Below are positions 1-5,475 of a stretch of DNA of 10,522 nt, one piece after another. The translations under genes and the position numbers were made by a program. Position 1 is the first letter of the stretch; each line of letters starts with the position of its first letter. The stretch comes from Tannerella sp. Its GTDB lineage: Bacteria > Bacteroidota > Bacteroidia > Bacteroidales > Tannerellaceae. The stretch covers positions 1 through 10,522 of the forward strand of contig JAITQL010000045.1 of assembly GCA_031288935.1 (NCBI GenBank), written 5' to 3'. The notes under the pieces are model-generated. The model searched no databases and was not told where the DNA came from. It was given only the letters and a program-made list of their open reading frames with translations.

Positions 1-1
1 T

Positions 2-1204
2 CCGGCGGTTGCCACGGTCACGCCGGTCGGCCTTCTGACGCTTGTATCCGCGGGTACGGTGACGATTACGGCTTCGCAGGCGGGCGACGCGAACTACAAC
101 GCAGCCCCGGACGTGACGCACACCATTACGGTGTCTGCCCTCTCAAGCGACGCGACGCTCTCCGGCCTTGCCCTCAGCGCGGGAACACTGACGCCGGCCT
201 TTAGCCCGACAGTTGTAAACTACACGGCGGCGGTAGCGAACAGCGTTTCGAGCCTCACCGTCACGGCGACGAAAAACCATGCGGGCGCATCGGTAAGCGG
301 CGCCGGCACGATTCCGCTGAATACGGGCGCGAATACCGTTACCGTCACCGTTACCGCCGAAGACGGCACAACGAAGACCTATACCGTCACCGTCACGCGG
401 AGCAGTACACCCGTTTACAGCGTCAGCATCGGCACGTTTACCGGCGGCAGCGTATCGACCGACAAGACTTACGCCACGGCCGGCGAAACCGTCACGCTCA
501 CCGTCTCACCGGCTGCAAACCATGTCCTGAATGCCATTTCCGCCTGCCGTACCGGTACGCCCTCAACGGCCGTCGCCCTGGGCGGCACGGGCAATACCCG
601 CACGTTCACGATGCCGGCCTACGGCGTCACGGTCACGGCCACCTTCCGCAACCCCGGTCTCGAAGCGGTCACCGCCGTGCAGGGACTGATCAACGGCATG
701 ACGGGCATCACGGTAGACCAGGCCACCGCCAATACGGCGGCGGCGCTCAAGACATGGCTGGCGGAACAGATCAACCGTCTTGCCGGCATGAGCGCCACGG
801 GCATCACGGTCACGGCGGCCGATATAACGGTTAGCGGTTTTGTACCGGCCGTGGCGGGCACATCCGGCAGTCCGGCGGGCACAAACGGCAGCTTCACCTT
901 CACCGTATCGCTGTCGGGCGGCGGCGGCAGCGTGACAACGACAGCCAAAACCGCCGTGATCGCGGCAACGGAAATGCCGACGGGCACGGAAGAGGTGGCG
1001 TCGACCGCCCTGAGCGCCCGCGCCGCGGACGGCGGTCTGAAGGTAAGCGGCCTGATTCCGGGCGAACTGCTTAGCCTCTACAATATGCAAGGCCAGACTG
1101 TTTACAAAGGCAAAGCGATAGCCGGCGAACAGCACATTCCGCTGTACGGCCACGGGGTGTATGTCGTCGTGAACGGAAACCGGACAGCGAAAGCGGCCTA
1201 TTGA
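2..1204 (+). CDS. 3' part of a multidomain surface/secreted protein (Big-like, cadherin-like, InlB-like modules, T9SS-like C-terminus)
   Basis: The frame is open from the left edge, so the true start lies upstream; the GTG at 59 is internal. The visible 400 residues form a chain of beta modules. Residues 1-47 are the end of a bacterial Ig-like repeat (ASQAGDANYNAA). Residues 48-133 match the cadherin-like beta-sandwich family (LSGLALSAGTLTPAFSP, then EDGTTKTYTVTVTR). Residues 137-216 resemble a divergent InlB B-repeat (GGSVSTDKTYATAGETVTLT, then MPAYGVTVTATF). Residues 218-324 form a module I cannot name: a probably helical half (QATANTAAALKTWLAEQINR) followed by a Gly/Thr-rich beta half. The last ~65 residues (LSLYNMQGQTVYKG, then HGVYVVV) follow the pattern of Por/type IX secretion sorting domains, but end in KAAY rather than the usual basic tail. 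A role as a secreted or surface-anchored adhesin-like protein is inferred. No catalytic motif is visible in this part. Confidence 0.85.
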   Translation, partial: PAVATVTPVGLLTLVSAGTVTITASQAGDANYNAAPDVTHTITVSALSSDATLSGLALSAGTLTPAFSPTVVNYTAAVANSVSSLTVTATKNHAGASVSGAGTIPLNTGANTVTVTVTAEDGTTKTYTVTVTRSSTPVYSVSIGTFTGGSVSTDKTYATAGETVTLTVSPAANHVLNAISACRTGTPSTAVALGGTGNTRTFTMPAYGVTVTATFRNPGLEAVTAVQGLINGMTGITVDQATANTAAALKTWLAEQINRLAGMSATGITVTAADITVSGFVPAVAGTSGSPAGTNGSFTFTVSLSGGGGSVTTTAKTAVIAATEMPTGTEEVASTALSARAADGGLKVSGLIPGELLSLYNMQGQTVYKGKAIAGEQHIPLYGHGVYVVVNGNRTAKAAY

Positions 1205-1238
1205 ATTAAGAAGTAAGAATTAAGAATTAAGAATGATG
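1204..1238. repeat. 7-bp tandem repeat (AATTAAG), five units
   Basis: Five consecutive 7-bp units read AATTAAG, AAGTAAG, AATTAAG, AATTAAG and AATGATG. The first base is the last base of the upstream stop codon TGA. The array lies between the end of the surface-protein gene and its terminator. It is noncoding and its role is unknown. Confidence 0.75.
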
Positions 1239-1242
1239 ATTT

Positions 1243-1274
1243 GAAAAGGGCGTGCCGGGAGGTGCGCCCTTTTC
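1243..1274 (+). terminator. Symmetric hairpin terminator between convergent genes
   Basis: GAAAAGGGCG (1243-1252) pairs perfectly with CGCCCTTTTC (1265-1274). The inner TGCC/GGTG adds two G-U and two G-C pairs, leaving a GGGA loop, so the stem can reach 14 bp. The A-rich left and T-rich right sides make it usable from both strands. It lies between the plus-strand surface-protein gene and the convergent M16 peptidase gene. Confidence 0.8.
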
Positions 1275-1308
1275 TTTGGCCGAACGCCCAAATCCATTGA
1301 ATCCGCGC

Positions 1309-1356
1309 GAATCTTTGAATCTTTGAATCTTTGAATTATTGAATCTTTGAATTATT
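1309..1356. repeat. 8-bp tandem repeat (GAATCTTT), six units, overlapping the M16 stop codon
   Basis: Six 8-bp units run GAATCTTT three times, then GAATTATT, GAATCTTT and GAATTATT. The last unit contains TTA at 1352-1354, which is the TAA stop of the minus-strand peptidase gene. The same 8-bp family recurs at 4968-4998 (opposite orientation) and 5374-5416 (same orientation). The left flank, ATTGAATCCGCGC, resembles ATTGCCTCCGCGC before the 5374 copy. Confidence 0.85.
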
Positions 1357-2581
1357 CGTATATCAGGGTGAAGAGGCGTTCGGGGTCGAACAGTTCGTTG
1401 GCGATGTCCTGCAACTGCTGTGCGGTCACGCCGTCCACCTTGCGGAAGACCTCCGTCAGCGGCTCGTAGCGATCCCGGTGCAGGAAGGTTTTTCCCAGGC
1501 CGAGAAAAAGATTTTCCTTCTGGTCGCTCGCGATGCCCAGTTGTCCGATCAGCTGTTTTTTGGCTGCCGACAGCTGGAAGTCGCTCAGCCGGCACTCCCG
1601 CAGGCGGCGGAGTTCGTTTTCCACCAGCCGGAGTCCCCGTTCCCGGTTTCCGGGGGCTGCGCCAAAGTAAACGGAGAAGACGCCCGTATCCGTGTAGGAG
1701 GTGATGCAGGACTCCACCTGATAGGCCAGTCCGCCCTTTTCGCGCAGCGAGACGTTCAGCCGGCTGTTCATTCCCGGCCCTCCGAGGATATTGTTGAGCA
1801 GAAAGAGGGGGATGCGCCTTGCATCATACATGTCGAACGCCCGTCCGCCCGTCAGGACGTGCGACTGGTGCGTCTTTTTCCTTTTCAGGCAGGGCGACGG
1901 CCGGAGCGGAAGCGGCGGCGGCTCTTCGCTGCAACGGGAGGGCGCCGCACGGGAAGGAATCTCCGACAGGTATTTTTCCGCCAGCCTCGCGATGCGTTTG
2001 GGCGGTATGTTTCCCATCGAGAAAAAGACCGTGTTGCCGGCCGTGTAGTGGCGGCGGACAAAAGCATGAGCCGATTCGCCGTCGAACGAGGCGAGCGAGC
2101 GTTTGGCGCCCAGAATGTGATGTCCCAGCGGGTGCCCCTCGAAGAGGATGTTTTCAAAATCGTCGAAGACAAGCTCGGAGGGATTGTCTTCATACGACCG
2201 GATTTCATCCAGAATCACCTCCCGCTCCTTCACGATCTCGCGGGCGGGAAAGACGGAATGAACGGCCAGGTCGGCGATCAGTTCCAGGGCGCGCTCGCAG
2301 TCCGCGGCCAGAAAGGTGGCATACAGAAACGTTTCTTCCTTCGAGGTGCAGGCGTTCAGCTCGCCGCCGACGTACTCCATCCGGTTCAGGATGTGCCATG
2401 CCTTGCGCCTGTGCGTGCCCTTGAAGAGCATGTGCTCGACGAAATGCGCCAGTCCCGCTTCGCCCGGCTGTTCGTCGCGCGAGCCGGCGTTGACGGCCAG
2501 CCCGCAGTAGGCTACCGGTGCAAGGGTGGGCAGGTGTATCGTCCGCAGCCCGTTCGGAAGCCTGTGTGAAAAAGATTCCAT
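1352..2581 (-). CDS. M16 family zinc metallopeptidase (pitrilysin/insulinase-like, M16B size)
   Basis: This 409-residue protein carries the inverted zinc motif HxxEH as HFVEH: His46 and His50 bind zinc and Glu49 is the catalytic base. The third ligand is probably Glu126 in VILDEI, 76 residues after His50, the spacing known from mitochondrial processing peptidase. The second domain keeps LLNNILGG (261-268) and the substrate-binding signature LREKGGLAY (279-287, Arg280 and Tyr287). Both halves of the M16 clam-shell are thus present at the length usual for single-unit M16B peptidases. A Pro-rich linker at about 210-232 separates them. There is no signal peptide, so a cytoplasmic role in peptide or small-protein breakdown is likely, but the substrate is unknown. 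ATG 2581 is chosen because translation begins directly with the family's N-terminal strand (LPNGLRTIHL). The gene is monocistronic, diverging from the lipoprotein gene at 2718. Confidence 0.93.
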   Translation of the reverse strand: MESFSHRLPNGLRTIHLPTLAPVAYCGLAVNAGSRDEQPGEAGLAHFVEHMLFKGTHRRKAWHILNRMEYVGGELNACTSKEETFLYATFLAADCERALELIADLAVHSVFPAREIVKEREVILDEIRSYEDNPSELVFDDFENILFEGHPLGHHILGAKRSLASFDGESAHAFVRRHYTAGNTVFFSMGNIPPKRIARLAEKYLSEIPSRAAPSRCSEEPPPLPLRPSPCLKRKKTHQSHVLTGGRAFDMYDARRIPLFLLNNILGGPGMNSRLNVSLREKGGLAYQVESCITSYTDTGVFSVYFGAAPGNRERGLRLVENELRRLRECRLSDFQLSAAKKQLIGQLGIASDQKENLFLGLGKTFLHRDRYEPLTEVFRKVDGVTAQQLQDIANELFDPERLFTLIYE

Positions 2582-2607
2582 AATCGTTGCTTTTATGATT
2601 GAAGGGA

Positions 2608-2615
2608 CAAAAGTA
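2608..2615 (-). promoter_or_regulatory. Bacteroidetes -7 promoter element for the M16 peptidase gene
   Basis: On the minus strand the sequence is TACTTTTG, an exact match to the Bacteroidetes -7 consensus TAnnTTTG. It ends 26 bp before the ATG at 2581, which would give a leader of about 20 nt. No clear TTTG -33 box is visible at the expected spacing. Confidence 0.5.
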
Positions 2616-2717
2616 GTCTATTTTCCGTCATGTAACATAATTTAGGGAACAGACATGCAACATTCGGCCGAAAACTTTCATCTTGGAAGGTGTAGAACTA
2701 TTAAAACAGATGGATAT

Positions 2718-3452
2718 ATGAAGACATTAAAAAGGATTCTTGCCTGTGCAGGAATCATCACGGTATCACTGGCGTGCAACTCGTGTCTGAACGACGACAA
2801 CGCCTATTCGCTGGACAAGGTATGGTATTCGATGGCGACCGTCGTGCCGCTGGAAGATACGCCGGCGTATTATCTGAGGCTGGACGGGGGCGAGACCCTG
2901 TGGCCTGCGGCGTCCGCCATCCCCTGGTACGTGCCCGGAGAGCAGCATCGCGCGCTGGCGCTTTATACCCTCCTGTCGGATACGTATTACGGATTTGACC
3001 ATGCCGCCAAGGTACACGACCTCCGGGACGTGCTGACCAAGCCGGTCGCCGAAGACCGGGGCGAAGAGAACGATGCGCATTACGGAAACGATCCGGTAAA
3101 GATCAAGGATCTGTGGATCGGCGACGGATACCTGAACGTGATATTCGGGTTCAACTACGGCGGCAGCGTCAAGCATTTCATCAACCTGGTGAAGCGCGAC
3201 GGCACGGACACGCCGGACGTCCTCGAATTTCGCCACAACGCCTATCAGGACCCGGCGCATGTCTGGAGCACCGGCATCGTGTCGTTCGATCTTTCGTCGC
3301 TGGCAACAGACGGGGAAGAGAGGAAACTCACCGTCCGGGTGAAAACGTTCGACGGCGACAGGGACTACGAAGTCACCTGGCAGCCGGCGGGCGGCGAGGA
3401 AGAGAAGCCCGGGACGGAGCTTCCGGCCGACGGGTTTGCGGAGGTCATCTGA
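2718..3452 (+). CDS. NigD-like lipoprotein
   Basis: This is a 244-residue lipoprotein. It has a basic start (MKTLKR), a hydrophobic stretch (7-19), then CNSCLNDDNAYS. Cys23, followed by Leu-Asn-Asp-Asp, fits the usual NigD-like lipidation site; Cys20 is an alternative because SLAC also approximates a lipobox. Two beta-rich regions follow, at about 30-110 and 128-225 (DLWIGDGYLNVIFGFNY and LTVRVKTFDGDRDYEVTW), matching the N- and C-terminal halves of the NigD-like family. That family is widespread in Bacteroidales, first noted beside the nigrescin locus, and has no established biochemical function. An in-frame ATG at 2655 would add 21 residues before the signal peptide. ATG 2718 is preferred because it gives a standard lipoprotein signal and follows an A-rich leader. 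The C-terminus is acidic and Pro-rich (GGEEEKPGTELP). The product is probably envelope-anchored. Confidence 0.85.
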   Translation: MKTLKRILACAGIITVSLACNSCLNDDNAYSLDKVWYSMATVVPLEDTPAYYLRLDGGETLWPAASAIPWYVPGEQHRALALYTLLSDTYYGFDHAAKVHDLRDVLTKPVAEDRGEENDAHYGNDPVKIKDLWIGDGYLNVIFGFNYGGSVKHFINLVKRDGTDTPDVLEFRHNAYQDPAHVWSTGIVSFDLSSLATDGEERKLTVRVKTFDGDRDYEVTWQPAGGEEEKPGTELPADGFAEVI

Positions 3453-3481
3453 CCCCGCATCTCCCCGCACGTTTCCGCAAG

Positions 3482-3519
3482 AAAGGACAAAAGGCGCACA
3501 AGGTCGCCTTTTGTCCTTT
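3482..3519 (+). terminator. Strong bidirectional terminator between nigD-like and nhaD-type genes
   Basis: AAAGGACAAAAGGCG (3482-3496) and CGCCTTTTGTCCTTT (3505-3519) form a perfect 15-bp stem with an 8-nt loop. The sequence continues TGCTTTTGC on the right and TTCTTGC on the minus-strand side. It lies 30 bp after the lipoprotein stop and 16 bp after the convergent antiporter stop, so it can serve both genes. Confidence 0.88.
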
Positions 3520-3535
3520 TGCTTTTGCATCCGGC

Positions 3536-4813
3536 TCAGAAGAACATGCGTTCCGCAACGTACACCAGCGCGCCGGACAGGTAGCCGAGCAGCGCCCAGA
3601 CGCTGACGCGCTTCAGGTACCAGAAAAATTCCACCTTCAGCAGTCCCATCGCCGCCACGCCCGCCGCCGATCCGATGACGAGCATCGAGCCGCCCGTGCC
3701 CACGGCGTAGGCCAGAAATTCCCAGAAGAAGCTGTCCGTCGGATACGTATACATGCCCTGCGCCGCCGCCACGAGCGGCACATTGTCCACCACGGCCGAC
3801 ACCGCTCCGATGACCGTCACGATCACGCCCTGGTTGCCCACCGCGCGGTCGAGCCACGCCGCCATGCCGGCCAACATGCCGGCACGCTGCAGGGCACCCA
3901 CGCAAAGCAGGATGCCCAGAAAAAACAGGATCGTGGACATCTCGATCGTATGAAGCGCGTGCGTGACCGACACCCTCTCCTTGATCCGCCCGCCGCGGTG
4001 GTGACGGTACAGCACGCCGGTATAAATCCACAGGATACCCAGTCCCAGCAACATCCCGACATAGGGCGGCAGATGCGTCAGCGTCTTGAACACCGGCACG
4101 CACACCAGAATCGAAATCCCGATAAACAGAATCGAATTGCGCACGCTGGCCGGCAGCAGGATGCTTCCCGCACCGGCGGCAGCCGACGCCGGCTGCCCGA
4201 TCCGCCCCTTCAGCAGGAACGTGAAGACCGTCAGCGGCGCCAGCATCGAAACAAGGCTCGGCAACGCCAGCCGCGCCATGATCGCCCCGGCAGAGACCTG
4301 TTTCCCGATCCACAGCATCGTCGTCGTCACATCCCCCATCGGCGTCCACGCCCCGCCCGCATTGGCCGCAATCACGATCATGGAACCGATCACCAGCCGG
4401 TCTTCGCGCCGCTCGACCAGCTTCGTAAGCAGCGAAATCATCACGATCGTCGTCGTCAGATTGTCCAGCAGGGCGGAAAGGAAAAAAGTAATCAGCGCAA
4501 ACAGCCACAGCAGTTTCCGCTTGCTGCCGGTACGGATCCGGTCGGTAAAAAAGCGAAACCCTTCATGCGAATCAATCACCTCCACAATCGTCATCGCCCC
4601 GATCAGAAACAGTAACACGCTGGCAATCTCGCTCAGGTTTTCGTTCATTTCGCCCAGCACCGTCTCCGTGCCATGCCCCGAAAACAGCATGTACACCGTC
4701 CAGCACAACGCCCCCATGCACAAAGCCGTGCCCGCCTTGTTCACCTTCAGTGCATGTTCCATCACAATGGCTCCATAGCCCGTCAAAAAAAGTATAATCA
4801 AAACAGTTTCCAT
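3536..4813 (-). CDS. nhaD: NhaD-type Na+/H+ antiporter (ion transporter superfamily)
   Basis: This 425-residue, very hydrophobic protein is predicted to be an inner-membrane antiporter that exports Na+ (or Li+) in exchange for protons. It shows the conserved NhaD blocks: LLDNLTTTIVM (115-125), NAGGAWTPMGDVTTTMLW (151-168) and SAVVDNVPLVAA (339-350). The paired DN-T/DN-P motifs are characteristic of the inverted two-fold repeat. Many hydrophobic segments span the protein, starting at residue 3, with a basic loop near 269-280 (YRHHRGGRIKER). ATG 4813 is chosen because it leads straight into the first membrane segment, as in NhaD relatives. An in-frame TTG at 4846 would add 11 residues and is less likely. 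The gene is alone between two terminator-bounded units. Assignment to NhaD is firm; ion specificity is inferred from the family. Confidence 0.92.
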   Translation of the reverse strand: METVLIILFLTGYGAIVMEHALKVNKAGTALCMGALCWTVYMLFSGHGTETVLGEMNENLSEIASVLLFLIGAMTIVEVIDSHEGFRFFTDRIRTGSKRKLLWLFALITFFLSALLDNLTTTIVMISLLTKLVERREDRLVIGSMIVIAANAGGAWTPMGDVTTTMLWIGKQVSAGAIMARLALPSLVSMLAPLTVFTFLLKGRIGQPASAAAGAGSILLPASVRNSILFIGISILVCVPVFKTLTHLPPYVGMLLGLGILWIYTGVLYRHHRGGRIKERVSVTHALHTIEMSTILFFLGILLCVGALQRAGMLAGMAAWLDRAVGNQGVIVTVIGAVSAVVDNVPLVAAAQGMYTYPTDSFFWEFLAYAVGTGGSMLVIGSAAGVAAMGLLKVEFFWYLKRVSVWALLGYLSGALVYVAERMFF

Positions 4814-4822
4814 ACATTCAAT

Positions 4823-4830
4823 CAAATTTA
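4823..4830 (-). promoter_or_regulatory. Possible -7 promoter element for nhaD
   Basis: The minus strand reads TAAATTTG, an exact match to TAnnTTTG, but it ends only 9 bp before the ATG at 4813, so transcripts would be almost leaderless. A TTTG lies 13 bp upstream (4844-4847), closer than the usual spacing of about 20. A chance AT-rich match is quite possible. Confidence 0.25.
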
Positions 4831-4908
4831 ATAAATAACTCAACAAACCCGTTCAGGTTTACACAAATAACGTCCGTCGCTCAAAATTCGTTTTCCGTCC
4901 CGCCCCGA

Positions 4909-4924
4909 TTTAAGCATTCTTAAA
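4909..4924. other. Short AT-rich palindrome upstream of nhaD
   Basis: TTTAAG (4909-4914) and CTTAAA (4919-4924) form a 6-bp inverted repeat around CATT, about 95 bp upstream of the antiporter start. It could be an operator half-site pair or chance; nothing else supports a function. Confidence 0.25.
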
Positions 4925-4967
4925 CTCCACTCCGAATGATTCCGCCCCGAATTAGAATGATTTAAAA

Positions 4968-4998
4968 ATTCAAGATTCAAAAATTCAAAGATTCAAAG
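4968..4998. repeat. Left AT-rich terminal inverted repeat (ATTCAAAG units)
   Basis: Four units read ATTCAAG, ATTCAAAA, ATTCAAAG and ATTCAAAG. The reverse complement matches 5378-5408 at 30 of 31 positions, including the single irregular 7-bp unit. The two copies face each other around the palindromic element. A weaker extra unit (ATTTAAAA) may extend the repeat to 4960. Confidence 0.85.
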
Positions 4999-5048
4999 TT
5001 ACTGCAAATGACAGCGCCGTCACTGCAAAACCCGATAAAAATCAAACA

Positions 5049-5070
5049 GGAAGGACGGCAACGGCCTTCC
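5049..5070. other. Small hairpin (GGAAGG/CCTTCC) inside the element
   Basis: GGAAGG (5049-5054) pairs with CCTTCC (5065-5070) across a 10-nt loop, in the left part of the gene-free stretch. There is no T-tract, so it does not look like a terminator. Confidence 0.3.
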
Positions 5071-5110
5071 GCACAACGACCGTTGAGTGAACGCAGACAG
5101 GCGGAATCAT

Positions 5111-5356
5111 TTTATACTTTACGCGGGCCGGTTTTGTGCATGGCGCCTGTCCCGTCAGATACGGGGGACAAAATGCCGGTAGAAAAAGAATGCCGCAACA
5201 TCCGGCGGAATCCCGTCCGGGACGATATGCAGGCAATATCGCACACATACCATCCCTGCGGGATTCGGGCAGGCGGGTAACCTGCAATTATCTACCGGCA
5301 TCCTGTCCCCAACGGGACAGATGTCATGAACAAAACCATGCCGCGTGAAGTATAAA
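5111..5356 (+). other. Long imperfect palindrome with four-way junction (possible structured RNA)
   Basis: Six collinear helices pair the two arms: 5111-5126/5341-5356 (16 pairs, one a T-G wobble), 5130-5137/5330-5337 (8), 5139-5142/5325-5328 (4), 5147-5155/5312-5320 (9), 5164-5170/5304-5310 (7) and 5173-5183/5291-5301 (11). That makes 55 pairs. The last helix closes a junction with three branches: 5192-5195/5203-5206, 5208-5215/5259-5266 (continued by 5219-5222/5253-5256 and 5223-5228/5236-5241), and 5269-5273/5281-5285. The wobble at 5120/5347, and possible ones at 5143/5324 and 5145/5322, are allowed in plus-strand RNA but would be A-C mismatches in minus-strand RNA, which slightly favours a plus-strand transcript. 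No promoter was recognised. It could equally be a DNA cruciform or the core of a mobile element. Confidence 0.6.
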
Positions 5357-5373
5357 TTGCCTCCGCGCAAAAC

Positions 5374-5416
5374 GAATCTTTGAATCTTTGAATCTTTGAA
5401 TCTTGAATCTTTGAAC
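5374..5416. repeat. Right AT-rich repeat tract (GAATCTTT units)
   Basis: The units are GAATCTTT three times, GAATCTT, GAATCTTT, then a partial GAAC. Positions 5378-5408 form the inverted partner of 4968-4998. The tract ends directly before the A-run that becomes the T-tract of the susC-susD operon terminator on the minus strand. Confidence 0.85.
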
Positions 5417-5417
5417 T

Positions 5418-5450
5418 AAAAAAAAGGGACGAAGCATCGCCCCGTCCCTT
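5418..5450 (-). terminator. Intrinsic terminator of the susC-susD-lipoprotein operon
   Basis: On the minus strand, AAGGGACG and CGTCCCTT (5443-5450 and 5424-5431) form an 8-bp stem around an 11-nt loop. The stem runs into eight T residues (5425 down to 5418), a classical intrinsic terminator, 25 bp after the lipoprotein stop codon. Confidence 0.85.
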
Positions 5451-5475
5451 GATTCACACTGCATTTTATGATCCG

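Larger units (their letters stand above)
4968..5408. mobile_element. Candidate MITE-like element: 31-bp inverted ends around a palindromic core
   Basis: The 441-bp unit is bounded by near-identical inverted repeats and contains a 246-bp imperfect palindrome, with no convincing coding frame. It sits between the terminator of the susC-susD operon and nhaD. The spacing is asymmetric: 112 bp separates the left repeat from the palindrome and 21 bp the right. I find no clear target-site duplication. Noncoding content, inverted ends and an internal palindrome are consistent with a non-autonomous transposable element. The alternative is a structured RNA locus that happens to lie between common AT-rich repeats. 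I do not recognise a named family. Confidence 0.4.

Noticed and set aside
1478..2569. Long plus-strand open frame (363 codons) opposite the M16 peptidase
   Set aside because: It is antisense to a gene with intact zinc motifs, has no recognisable domain, and reads as Arg/Gln-rich filler typical of antisense frames in GC-rich coding DNA.
2638..2645. TAATTTAG as a promoter -7 element for the NigD-like gene
   Set aside because: It has one mismatch to TAnnTTTG and no -33 box at proper spacing (TTTT at 2621-2624 is only 13 bp away), which is too weak to list.
2766..4508. Minus-strand open frame (580 codons) across the NigD-like gene, the terminator and part of nhaD
   Set aside because: It crosses a strong terminator, overlaps two well-supported genes in other frames, and has Asp/Gly/Arg-rich low-complexity content.
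3113..4615. Plus-strand open frame (500 codons) opposite nhaD
   Set aside because: It is rich in Arg, His and Gln, runs through the bidirectional terminator and lies antisense to a clear antiporter gene.
5008..5370. Four short overlapping open frames on both strands in the gene-free stretch
   Set aside because: They lie over the palindrome, so both strands look alike. None has a convincing leader or domain, and the base-pairing structure explains the sequence better than coding.
4968..5416. CRISPR array suggested by repeated AT-rich units
   Set aside because: The units are contiguous 7-8-bp repeats without spacers, and no cas gene is nearby.
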